Below are positions 12,520 to 23,759 of a stretch of DNA of 64,000 nt, one piece after another. Source of the stretch: Flabesymbios commensalis (taxonomy: Eukaryota; Annelida; Polychaeta; Terebellida; Flabelligeridae). The stretch lies in the NCBI GenBank assembly GCA_964017125.1, contig OZ024903.1:60326670-60390669 (forward strand), read 5' to 3'. The notes beneath the pieces were generated by a model. That model was given only the letters and a program-made list of their open reading frames with translations. It did no database searches and had not been told where the DNA came from. Made by a program: the position numbers and the translations under genes. Each line of letters opens with the position of its first letter. Positions within the stretch are counted from its first letter, which is position 1.

Positions 12520-13727
12520 CTTAAACACTAGGCAATCAATGACATCAATACATGGAAGGCCAAATTAAAGTGTAAATTTGATCATCATCAATGAGGACTC
12601 AAATGTGCTATGCGATCTGCTATGCGTCCCCCTGCTGTATCCAACAACGTCATCCGAAGTATACCAAATATAATTTATTTGACAAATGTAGTATGCTGAC
12701 GTTGAAGGCCAAATATGTTCACATGTGCACACAATTCACATTCGTACTTTCTTCTGGGTTAGATACATTTAATCTGTAACATTGAACGCATCACATCAAA
12801 CATTTACAATAAATTATAAAGATTTTCATATTTCGCGAATAAATCTTAATAGCTCTTAATAGCTATGTGAGTAAATTTCACCATTTGAAAGTTGCTGTTT
12901 GCTTGCTTCCCATGATTCACATTATTCGATGTAGGATTAGTAGCCTATGCTCTACTCTTCTGCAATAACCAGGGGCGGATCCTGAATGAAAAAGGGGGTA
13001 GGGTCCGAGGGAAATGTATTTGGCCTCCCGCCAAAAATGATAAGTTTGGGTATGAAACAAGTTTTATTATTCTTGTATTCTAGTAGACGCGGACTTAAGG
13101 CACCACGTGAGTGTGTCAAATAGTGATATCTCCAAAATTTAGAGCAGAGTTCAAGCAATTTTTTTTTCAAAATTGAAGCCGGCACTGATAACAAGTTTTT
13201 TCACTGTCAACTGTGGTTCTCGCTGTAGCGGTCATTTATAGTACAGATAATATACATATTTATTGAGGGATGTCATCTGGAGGATATATTTTTCACTGCA
13301 CAAATGTTTTTTTACATTAGAAATGGCCATCCCAGCTGGATGGACACATTGACACAACGCAGTTTTGACGTTGTTCCAGTGTCTGCGATTCTGGGACAGC
13401 ATTGATTCAATGCCTCTTGTTTACTGTGATCCACTCAGCGTGTTATAATCTGTACACAGCGTGTCATTAATAATAGATAAGGTGACAATGTGACAAGCCA
13501 CACAATCATACAGATCTGCATATTCAGCTGCAACATTGGCATAATGGTAGCACGGCATCTACGACAATGGGCCAACGTTATGCCAACACAAGCTACTACA
13601 TAAATAACCCTCGTGGTATAACTGAAATATTTACAAAGGTTATTGAAATGTCTCTTCAATGTTAAACATGTTAAATCCAACAAAACTAAGGAAATAGTGA
13701 TGAATAGCACAGGTTTACAAACCTCCA

Positions 13728-14037
13728 GGGCGGGGGCCCTAGGGTAGTGGTTAGCACCGCTGCCTTTCACACCAGAGTTCGGGGTTCGGTTCCCGGTCTC
13801 GGCGGTTTGAAAGAAACAAAAATGTTTCTTCCCCATCCACGTGTGAAAGTCAGTATTGTGGGGAACCTCGTGACCGAGAGGTGGCGTGCTCGGCCTCAGA
13901 CCGCCAGGGCTCGAATTTCGAATCCTGTGTCTGGAGGACAGTGTCATCTCAATCATCTCACCATCCTCAGGAGGTTCTCCTGGCCCAGTTTAGCCTATAT
14001 GTGCACAAAGGTGGCCTACAACCCGATTCATTTCATT
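13728..14037 (+). mobile_element. full-length dimeric-tRNA SINE, copy 2
   Basis: Same head, linker, second tRNA-like unit and tail as the copy at 1846-2165, with few differences. The target-site duplication TTTACAAACCTCCA is 14 bp and exact (13714-13727 and 14038-14051), so the insertion is recent. Confidence 0.92.
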
Positions 14038-14302
14038 TTTACAAACCTCCAGCATACATTCTCGTGATAAGGACCGACCGGAGGCCTGTACTATTAAGTT
14101 TATTTTGCCTGAGTTTGTGTCCTATTTAGGGGAAAGAGGTGTGCTGTGTGTGGGAAACGATTGACATTTTTGTACACCAGTCCTTATAAACATGTCGAAT
14201 ATAACGTTTCAGGTCTTTAGGTTAAGTACTTTGTCCTTAACAAGTGTTCAGAAATAATAATATTCACTATTACTATTTGTGGTTAAGAGCTTAAAGGGTT
14301 TT

Positions 14303-14640
14303 GGTTGGAATAATGCTGGCCTAGCGTCGCAGACGGTGGCCCAGCATTACATCAGCATTGGGACAATGTATCGTGTTATCTGGTGTTTCTGGCATCGTAT
14401 CGGGATTTTATAGGTCACCAGCATAATGCAGCAGTCAAAAAAAACGGTACAATCACTCAATGCTGTTTCAATGACGGGCCAGCGTCCTAGACTGTGGGTC
14501 AATATTGAAACAGTATTGGTTGAATGCCACGTGTTCGCGCAAAGTATACAACAGACCCGGTAATAGATTAGTGTTGGGTCAGCGTCGTAGACGATTGATC
14601 GGCATTGAACCACCAGAATTTGGTGGGTAGGCCTACATCC
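14303..14640. repeat. cluster of CCAGCAT/GCGTCGCAGACG repeats
   Basis: Three adjacent copies of the dispersed unit share the core GCGTCGCAGACGGTGG or variants (near 14325, 14480 and 14583), each followed by an ATTG(A/G)AACCAGCATT-like arm. Other single copies with this core lie near 385, 4800, 6825, 13385, 18915, 35840, 60315, 63790 and 63920. Confidence 0.7.
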
Positions 14641-14736
14641 TCTGTATCAGGTAGGCTACATTGTAGGCAAGAATTGAATGAATGTTGGCCAGCACCGGCG
14701 ATGGTGGTGGAAGTAATACACATCGAGGATTCAGCC

Positions 14737-14876
14737 GTTTCACTAAGAAAATCTTATCTTAATTTTGACCAATAGTTTAGGTTATTTATCATGAAAAAGT
14801 TAAGATCATCTTAAGATCATCCTAACTTTTTAATAGTAATTGACTGGAAGTTAGAATGAGATTTTCTTAGTGAAAC
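14737..14876. mobile_element. short inverted-repeat element (MITE)
   Basis: An 18-bp perfect terminal inverted repeat, GTTTCACTAAGAAAATCT, is found at both ends, and the interior has a further inverted repeat around AAAAGTTAAGATCATC / GATCATCCTAACTTTT. Total length 140 bp; non-coding. The outer flank suggests a short GCC duplication. Confidence 0.75.
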
Positions 14877-16992
14877 GCCCATGAGGAAGACCAATACACT
14901 GATTTTTTTCTATAGCACTCAAGGAGACTAAAGCCTGGCTCGGAGTTCGAGAACTCCTTTTCTAGTTTAGAAATATTTTTTTATTTCTGATGTTGAAATA
15001 AACATGATAAACGTAGTAATTAAATTATTTCACAATTATTGCAAGAATGAAAATTAATAGTCCTTATCCAATAGTATTTAGTTCGGCACTCGACCAATTA
15101 TAAAGTGACAATTAGAATGTGTGAGTGGTCCTCATCCCCAAAATTTAGGCCTTTTTAGCAAAAAATCTTTTTGTTGGGAGCAACACAAATATGATAATAA
15201 ATATACATGTGTGTATATCATGTATATACCATACTATTATAATTATGAGCTTGCAGTTAAAAAGATTATACGCTATAAGGAACTGTCAGCGTCTATAGGA
15301 TATGGTAAAGTAAGTTAGAATTATCTTATCGGTAAAAGAAGGCAGTAATTGTTCCCTTCAAAGGTACGCACTTACTTCTGTTTATTCATACAAATGACAC
15401 GTGACGCGATAGAGGCGTCAGTAAAAATGTGAGTTATGACGCAGACCTAAATACAGGTCCAGGTGTCTTCGGGAATCACCTGATTATGTTATCTGGCATC
15501 TCACCTGGGATTTGCACAAGTAACAAGAGCTCCTCATTTATAATCACCACCTACATGGTTTCACAATCCAATGCCAGTCATGCCTATACCAGGACTGCCC
15601 AATGCACAGAAAAAAATCAGCAGAATATTTTTTCAGCCCTGATATCAGAATTCGTGACACTTTGATAGCGCGTGAAATTATAATTCGCGACCCCCATGAA
15701 TCGCTTACTCGGAAAAAATCATTTGATATATTAAAATGTGGGCCTATTCATTTAAGTTTCAATTATGTTATTAATAACATGTGTATTAAATTATTTAATA
15801 TTAATACCAAATAGCTCTATATTTGTCACAGTCTGAGAAAACGGCCGATCTTGAAACTGTGAAACATTTTACGATTAGGAAAAATATTTTTATTGTGGAT
15901 CTAAATCTTACATAGGGCAGGGCGGGGTGTTGGAAATTCGGACCAAGCATGGTATTCTACCACTGACCAATGGAAGAGTGATTCAGCCTGTCAAAATATG
16001 ATACTTCGAACAGATGCATTGTGTCCAAGATTACCGCAACCTACATCTGACGACATAATGAGTGATTATATGAAAAGTTTACAGGCAACCGATCTGAGCG
16101 TCACGGAAAAGAAAAATGCGGTTTGCAAAAATGCGTAAAATATATTTGCAAAAAATCCGTAGAATCGAACTAATAAAAAAACGCCCGTAATTTTTTTGTT
16201 TTGTTTTAAATCGGAAAGTATACGAAAAATCAGTAAAATGGGCAATTCTGCCTGAACGATTACCCTGATAAGCTGATTGTCTCTACCACTTTAACCATAA
16301 CCCGAATTTAAATTTTCAATTTGAGACCGAATATTTGCAAATTATGATTTTCAAACACACATTAAAAGTCTAAAAGTTTTATAAATTATGGACGATTTGG
16401 AAAAAATGTATTCAAAAAACAAAAAAAATATTGTTTCAATCCCAAGTCATTTTTAATGGCAGCGACCACAATAAATGGGGGAAAACAGAAATTTCTGATT
16501 ATTTTGCAGGAATAAGTTTGCCATGCATCATGCCGCTGATTATATGTTACTCTTTTATCTCTACAAACATACATGCCAATGGATTTCGAAGTGAATGACG
16601 GGCACAAAAAGAATTTGAACCCTATCAATTATATTATAAAATGACTCATAAGTTTAAGCATTTTACAGATTTTTATCAATAATGATGCTAATTTATGCCA
16701 TTTTTAGAATGACCAACGGTATTCAAATTCAAATAAAGTGGACTAAAATCAACTAAACCAATTCTACTCGCTGATAAGCATAGGTGTAGATAACAAAAAA
16801 CAACTGTGCAAGAGATTTAGTTGAAAAATACACCATTTTACAGACTTTTATAAATAATTAGGCAAAATTATGCTAATTTTATATAAATACTAATTATATT
16901 AGCACGTGGTATTCAAAATAAAGTGAAATTAACTCCATTGGATGGAAAACATTGGTATAGACACAAAACAACATCTTTGTAAGTGATTTGGC

Positions 16993-17450
16993 TCAGCAAT
17001 TACAAATATTAATGCTGGAGTTCCTCAAGGATCAGTCTTAGGTTCACTGTTGTTTTTAATTTTTATTAATGATTTACCCACTTGTTTGGGAAATACGCAT
17101 ATTATTATTTATGCTGATGATACCTCCATTTATGTTTGTGGTAGAAATTTTAAGATTATCCAGAAGAGACTTCAAGAAGAAGTTGATAAAGTAGTTCAAT
17201 GGTTTCATAGCAATATGCTAGTTATTATTAACCTCAAATGTTGTTGTATGATCATTTCTTCACATCCCAATCAAAATACTCTTAAGATATACATGTACAT
17301 TGATGTTAAAATTTCACAGGTTGATTCGACAAAATACTTAGGTTTTTCTATCGATTATAAACCAAGCTGATGTGCACATATTCTTAATGTTAAGAAAAAA
17401 ATTTCGCCCAAAGTCGGACTTATAGGTTCTCTTCCAATATTATAATATCA
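16993..17450 (+). mobile_element. LINE reverse-transcriptase fragment
   Basis: An open frame reads INAGVPQGSVLGSLLFLIF, then INDLP, then YADDTSIYV, the canonical non-LTR reverse-transcriptase palm motifs with an intact YADD box (near 17110). It continues through QVDSTKYLGFSID, the thumb-adjacent motif, to a stop at 17368, with further weak similarity to about 17450. Both the N-terminal endonuclease and the C-terminal tail are missing. CR1/L2-like by motif style. The frame is more open than in the fragment at 7510-8640, so it may be a younger insertion. Confidence 0.85.
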
Positions 17451-18241
17451 TAATTTTACTTTTACAAGCATACACTGTTTTGTATGTTACACAGTAGCCT
17501 AAAAAAGGCAATTATGTAAAATAGTGTTTTCGCTAATAATTCTACCCTATAAATATATTTTATTATTAAGCCTGAAGAGCAAAGAACATTAGTCGTGTTT
17601 AGTGTTTCACTATTAATTATGTTAATTTATACTAATTTTGTTGACAGTGCCCAATGGCGAGTATGAAATCCCTGTTATCAAAGTCCAGGTATAAATATTA
17701 ATATACAAGTGGCTGTATGTGACTGTATGTAAAATTGTGAAAAGAGGGAGTTGTCATGTTCGATACTAGCTAATGACCAACGCTGGGAAAATAATACCCC
17801 GTCTGTACACAACATTTGTATAAACATATAATAAACAGTTTCAATAAGCACCTGCTTTAAACTAATAAACAAACAATATGTACTCACTTGAAATGATGTC
17901 TTTCTACCGCTAATAATTGTCAAAAACAGTCCTAAAATGAACTTAAGGTCAGAACTGGGAAGTCACTGATAACAATTCTACTGAATATATTTGTCTTGCT
18001 CCGCTTCCATCGCATGGTTATCCCATAGACGTTTCTTCTTCACAGTTGGACGAGTCGGCTGCACCAGTGCATCCTGTGTATAAACATTACCAGGTCTGCC
18101 GAGTCTACAAGAACCATGCTACATGACTGGCCGTCAAATGCTGACTGGATTGTCATCTGTCCTGCTCTCAGAGCCACCGCACTGATGCCCGTCTGCGTCA
18201 ATGACTGACTGTATCTATGTAGCCAGCAGCTGCAACTGAAT

Positions 18242-18340
18242 CCAGCAAACACAAAACATTTGTATAACATTTGTACAACGTTGGACCAACGTCGAACGTT
18301 GGTCCAACATTGTACAAATGTTATGCAAATGTTATTGTAC
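18242..18340. repeat. palindromic element of the same family
   Basis: Starts CCAGCAAACACAAAACATTT. The arms pair through ACGTTGGACCAACGT at the centre and ATTTGTACAA further out. The right outer end is lost, and a short direct repeat (TTGTACAAATGTTATGCAAA) follows. Confidence 0.8.
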
Positions 18341-19168
18341 AAATGTTATGCAAATTGATATTATCAGCACTGTTGTCTTTGAGGTTCTATCTTTCCTGGT
18401 GCCATATTCTCAGAAGTGCATCCATGACGTCACTGGCTTTAAGGCATAACGTGAGTCTTACGAGGGGTAAATGCTGTCGTGTAATACAAATGCCATATAA
18501 TACATTTAATGGCCTCTACTGTCCCCACTAATATATTGAACAACACGTTTCATTCTTGAACTTTTAAAGTATAGTGCGAAAATTACATGCACGCATTTTT
18601 TAAAACAGGTTCAGTCTGATTTATTTAAGGCTGTTGTAAGAACATATTTCTAAAAGTATAAATCATTTGTAAATAGTCTATTTATTGACGCATTTGAAAC
18701 ACTTAGATGTGGACCCAACATGGATCATTAATCAACATGTGTGTAGACGTACGGGACATAATGATAAGTAAAAATGATCGCAAACAAATTCAAATTGTAC
18801 ATAAATAAATTCAAATTTAATTGCAATGCGGACATTCAAAATGTGAGCAATTATGGTGTTTTGTTAATTGTTAGTTTTGCTTTGTCATCTTTCACTAGCT
18901 TAATGTTGGGCCAACGTCTGCGATGCTGCCCCAACGTTGAACCAGCGAAGGGTGAGCAGGCCGTGCTTGATGGGTATGTACTAGTGGTTGTGTGTCTTGT
19001 CCTCTGGTTCTGTTCACTGCTTTACAGTGATCTCACACATGATTTGAGAGACTTTTATGCAACTGGCAGGTTATTAAAGACTTCACTGCTTGTTGACGTC
19101 GCTCCATTAGACAAGAGATATATTTGTTTTCTCATTGACATGACTGTCTCATCGGACTATTGGCATGA

Positions 19169-19471
19169 AATGAAATGAATGGGGTTTTAAGCCACCTTTG
19201 TGCACATATAAGCTAAACTGGGCCAGAAGAACTTCCCGAGAATGGTGAGATGAATGAGATGACACTGCCCTCCAGACAGAGGATTCACTATTTGAGCCCC
19301 GGCGGTATGAGGCCGAGCACTTCTCGGTCACGGAGGCTCCCCATAATGTTGAATCTTTACGAGAGAGCGGGGAAGAATTTTTTTGTTTATTTGAGCCAGA
19401 GTGAGGTTCGAACCCGCGATTTCCGACGTTCCAAGCAGGCAGCTTTAACCACTGCACCAGGGCCCCCGCCC
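19169..19471 (-). mobile_element. dimeric-tRNA SINE with a different tRNA head
   Basis: On the minus strand the second tRNA-like unit and 3' body match the other SINEs, but the head is another tRNA: GTGGTTAAAGCTGCCTGC, a CTTGGAA loop and GGGTTCGAACC as B box. The anticodon loop would read TGG (Pro-like). The target-site duplication is CTAT(T/C)GGCATGA, 12 bp with one difference (19157-19168 and 19472-19483). Confidence 0.85.
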
Positions 19472-19767
19472 CTATCGGCATGAGACCTGAGGATTTATAC
19501 GAATAATTAGAACAGGGTATATATATTATAATAGAGATAACGTACTTATAAACCACTTTTCAACAAAATCAATTTGGAAATATACATTATTTGTTGAAAT
19601 AAAAATATCCCTTCGATGCACATTTTTAGTATGGTATGTTAATTTGATGGTGATCGCAAACAAATTCAAATTGTAAAGAAATATTTAAATTATCCAGACC
19701 GTGATCTGGTAAAAGGCAGGTTGCAGAACGATACGTGAACCTGATTTAGCAGAGAACGCTGGCCTAA

Positions 19768-20023
19768 TTAACCCTTTAAGCCCTAACGATAAAGCATCAT
19801 TTTACATCCCTGAAAACTTAATTTACATAAAACCATGACAACTAGGGGTTTTAGAATTAAAATTTCCATGAAACTGGTTTACCAATACATGGCAATTTTC
19901 TTTAATTTTTCACCCAATTCAAATCATCTTCATTAATTACTAGCCGAGAATTGCGACAACAATTGATTCGCGGCTTGTAGTGGATGAAGATGACAATGGT
20001 GAGCTCAGGCTTGAAAGGGTAAT
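19768..20023 (-). mobile_element. TTAA-type MITE, family B, inverted copy
   Basis: It starts TTAACCCTTTAAGCCC and ends AGGCTTGAAAGGGTAA. The inner blocks (AAAGCATCATTTTACA, GGCTTGTAGTGGATGAAGAT) are the reverse complement of the copy at 11641-11884. The right target site has one change. Confidence 0.85.
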
Positions 20024-20039
20024 ACCAGATAGTTCAAGA

Positions 20040-21120
20040 TCATATGTTTCCCGCTTTCGTCGTCTTTAGACACATTGTATTACCAGAAACCACTCAGTGC
20101 AACAATGTCACCCACAGCCTACCCGGCCATCACAATATATCTCCTTCAACATGCGCGATGTCACTTTATGAGATAGTAATGTATTTGAGGGACCAGTTGT
20201 ACGACTGTGCACCCATCGGCATCTTGTTGAATGTCGCAGATCGAACTAGTGTTATATCTCTGTTATTCCCAGAACACACGCAGAAGCAACACATCACTGA
20301 CTATCTACACCCCCAAAAAACTGTGACCCCGTATACATACACACATAATAATGTTGTTGACTTCAAAGATTGTTTGACATTCGACAACGACCACTGCATT
20401 TTACTAATTTAGCTTATCCTGTTCTTTGTCTTGTCGCTTTATGTGGCAATGCTCGAATAGCATTGACATCGATTTGTCACGTTTGAATTGGATGTCAGCA
20501 AACAGCCCTCCTGGTCATTGAGTGTAGTCTTAAAATCTCATTTAGTCATTTTACATGCATTTACTGGCTGTGACAACGTTTCCGCCATCTATAATATCGA
20601 TATAAGAAAGGCTCTCTGTGTGCTCAATGCGGTCCCCAGTGAAGATTTGCAATGTCTTGATGTATTCAAAGAAAAGGCGCCAGCCATGAAAATGTTGGCA
20701 AAGCTGGCGAATTCTTAATGCTAAAACTGTGTATGGTGTGAAAAGAGCATCGTCACTGGATGATTATCGACATACACATGCAACGTACAGTCGCAAGTCT
20801 TTAACATCTGATGGATTTTTGCTAGAAAGCCTCCCTCCGACGTCACCTGCTGCTAAACTCCATTCATACAGAGCATATTTTGCTGTACACGAGTGGCTAG
20901 GAAATGATAATATAATTGCTACAGACTGGGGATGGGATTTATTTCATGGTCGTTTATCACCGACTCAAACTGAAAAAGCAATCGCTCCAGAACGAGTTTT
21001 AAAAATAGTGAGCTGCGGGTGCTTGTGGCTTGTAGAAAGCGGTGCAAATGTCGCAAAGCTGGACTATATTGTACACATATGTGCTCTTCCTGTATTGGCC
21101 AAACATGCCAAACTGTGACA
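20040..21120 (+). mobile_element. C-terminal half of an ORF-bearing repeat element of unassigned class
   Basis: Adjacent plus-strand open stretches (20044-20412, 20488-20718 and 20729-21118) carry motifs of a repetitive, usually unnamed protein seen in many marine invertebrate genomes: HAFTGCDNVSAIY, then AAKLHSYRAYFAVHEWL, a DWGWDL box, and ERVLKIVSCGC before a cysteine-rich end that is mostly lost here. From memory, relatives end in a TSO1-like CXC domain; I do not know the transposition class. The copy is broken and N-terminally truncated. Two other fragments of the same family are at 22700-23680 and 28560-31560. Confidence 0.6.
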
Positions 21121-21207
21121 GTTCGGATGATTAAAAAGCCTAATCATGTTTATTTTCTGATTAAAAATTATTACATTGTTCGATGTGTTTTACTATAGTG
21201 TCTTATA

Positions 21208-21801
21208 TTAACTCATTCAAGACGGCACTCTCAGTACATGTATATGTTTCTGTGGACGGGACGGGACAAAAAAATATATACATAAAGCAATTCAAAAACG
21301 CCGAGAAGCACTGTATGTTTCATAAAATGTTCAACAGATTATATTGATTACGAATTTTCATGTTTATAAAATTTATAATAACAATGTAATATTGTATATA
21401 TATATACTATATATATGTCTATATGAAATATTCTATCAATACGCTGAGGCGCGGGGTATTGAATTTTTTTTCTTCAGGTTGGCCAACTTGGGAATGGTTC
21501 CAGTGCTACTGCGTCTCAGTGTGTTGCCAAATCTGTATTTTTTACAAGTACACAAAGTTATAATTATATTTTAAAGTGACTTATAAGCCCATTGGGCTGG
21601 GTGTTAAAACTGTTTAATTTATGCTTGATGTAACAAAATCATTGTAACACAGGTCACTATAATAAAAAAGAACGTTATCGTTATCGTTATGTTTACTTTT
21701 TATGACGTCATATAACACGAGTTATCTCGGGCTCCGTCCTGTAGCGTCGAAGTAGGCCTAGCTTGCCCGAGATATATCGGGCTCCGTCTGAAATGAGTTA
21801 A
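21208..21801. mobile_element. TTAA-flanked inverted-repeat element, family E
   Basis: TTAA at both ends with terminal repeats ACTCATTCAAGACGG and CCGTCTGAAATGAGT. The right end holds a further inverted repeat around CTCGGGCTCCGTC / CCCGAGATATATCGGGC. Length 594 bp. The interior contains an AT-rich stretch and no protein I recognise. The ends are not of the CCC/GGG type, so it may belong to another TTAA-targeting group. Confidence 0.6.
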
Positions 21802-22699
21802 AATCGATACACAAAACCTACATCTCAAATGTTGCCAGTAACCGTGTCATTTATTTAAAGCCGGCTTTGCTGACGCAATCCTTGCCTCGAATGAATGGAA
21901 AACCCGAATACTTTTCAAATTAGATTTGTTATATTGCTTATAATTAATGGTTTACCAGAGAATAAATTATGTCAACTTGACATATCTCAAGAAATATTTC
22001 TAGTGGAAAAGCAATTAGTAAACGCCCTGAAGGGTCACCCTCTATGGTAGAACTAACTACTATGCTGGATTATTGTGGATAACTTGATAAGATATTGGTG
22101 ATCTAAATAAGCTAGACACCATGGTCTGCTCAAAAAAATTATTTTGGGGTTAAACAACGAGATAGTTACCGCATATTTTCGGGTTTTTTAATAGATCGCT
22201 TAACATATTCAGAACAATATAGCTGCCATCTTGGATTTGTGGTATTAAGAAAAGGACTGATATATTTTCTGATAATCTGGATAAACCCCTTGCGTCTTAA
22301 AACATAGGTAGAGACACAAAAATAATTGCTAACTGCAAAAATGAGGGGTACACCCCAGTTTTTCCGCGAAATAGCGTTACATGGTGGCGGCCATCTTGAA
22401 TTAAAAAAGGCACAAGGGGTTTTTATGTGGACTCTTCGAAATTCGTCTGGGGAGATGCCCAGGTATCATTTCTGAAAAAATGAGCTTTCTGCAATTTTAT
22501 TCCAGGCTCAACCCTAATGCTCTTTGTGAGTTGTGAGTTGTGAATCACTAGATGATATGTTTATGCTGAGCAACTGTTCCAGCAGCCATGCACGAAGCTA
22601 TTAGACAATCAGTCGACGGTACCAAACAAAAAAAAAAGTTATATACAATGCTAAATGGCAGTTTAAGTGCTTATTTTTCATGTGAGCAGTTTTGGATTT

Positions 22700-23680
22700 T
22701 TGACTTTGCATGGCAGTATACAATCAACTGGGGCTGATGAACCATCAACTGGGTGGAAGTCCATAGCAGTAGTGGGAGTAGTGCTAAATATACCATCAGG
22801 ATTTGAAGAAATTTAAAACTGCATGTGCAACTTAGTATTTGTTGTTACTTTATCAATAAGCATCATAGTCCAGGCTGTTAGGGTCAAAATAGAGCGAGTG
22901 TGTGCACTTTTGGAAGAAATTACCATTTTTTGCCCACATGACCAGTAACATGTCCTCTTTCGATACTGATATAGCGCAGTCAATTCTGACACGATTAACA
23001 CCTAATTAACACCTAATTAGTATCTATAATTAGCAAAACCACCGAAAAATCCGGAAAAAATAATATCTCAAGAATCGGTAGATCGATTTTAATGATCTTG
23101 AGTTTTGTTATTTATTTAACGTATAGTCTACACGAGAAAAATATCCCTGAGATGATTAATGGTCAAGGTCACGTGATGCGGCTAAGTCAAGGTCATATGT
23201 GAGCAAAGGTGAAAAATTCTGAGCAAAAAAGCTAATATTAGATGTTTCAAAATACATAAAATTATTTCACAATAAAACACGTGATACACCAATCTAACAG
23301 CTTTTATTTGATGTCATAATGTAATTTATATATCTAAGACCGGGATCATTATGATCTAGACAAGTGATCTACTCATGGGTTAGCTATACCACAGATGCCT
23401 TATGTATGACTCGTCATTTAAGAAATAATTCAGTCTATTTCATTTAGTTTCTTTTAAAATATTTATAAGGATGTTCCGCGTCTTATGTGCTAGTCATATA
23501 ACATAAAGGTCAAGGTTAAGTAAACTTCAAGGTCAAAATTCAAGTGAAATTAGGAATAGATTTGAGACCTGATGATTTCCTTTTCGTCGTGCTTCCTTCT
23601 GAAGCACGAAAATAATCAATCGGTCAATTTTAATTATATGACTGGGTCTGTGTCAATGTAAAAGTGAAATTAGTCTACCA
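22700..23680 (+). mobile_element. fragment of the same unassigned element, plus strand (inverted partner of 28560-29340)
   Basis: From about 22840 this plus-strand sequence matches the reverse complement of 29340-28560: shared blocks include the run beginning ATAGTCCAGGCTGTTAGG, the TTTCGATACTGATATAGCGC block and the AACACCTAATTA block, then a weaker match to the block TCAATTTTAATTATATGA near 23630 (28600 in the partner). The first 150 bp encode the end of the GNDIDLLVIV-type segment in degraded form; the rest is non-coding. Differences are frequent, so the copies are old or come from separate insertions. Confidence 0.6.
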
Positions 23681-23759
23681 AATATGCAAATATATATTGC
23701 ATGCACACAAAAAGTACAAAAATCGCATTTGGCTTCCAGACTATAGAAGGAAGTGTAAA

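Larger units (their letters stand above)
12520..16992. other. intergenic, no gene recognised
   Basis: Holds the SINE at 13728, the palindrome cluster at 14303-14640 and the MITE at 14737. A hAT-like end word (CAGGGGCGGATCCTG) sits at 12970 without a partner nearby. 14880-16990 is AT-rich and shows no feature I can name. Confidence 0.5.

Noticed and set aside
12952-13194. Minus-strand frame upstream of the receptor-like gene
   Set aside because: Contains a dispersed-repeat end word (GGATCCGCCCCTG) and no membrane or receptor feature.
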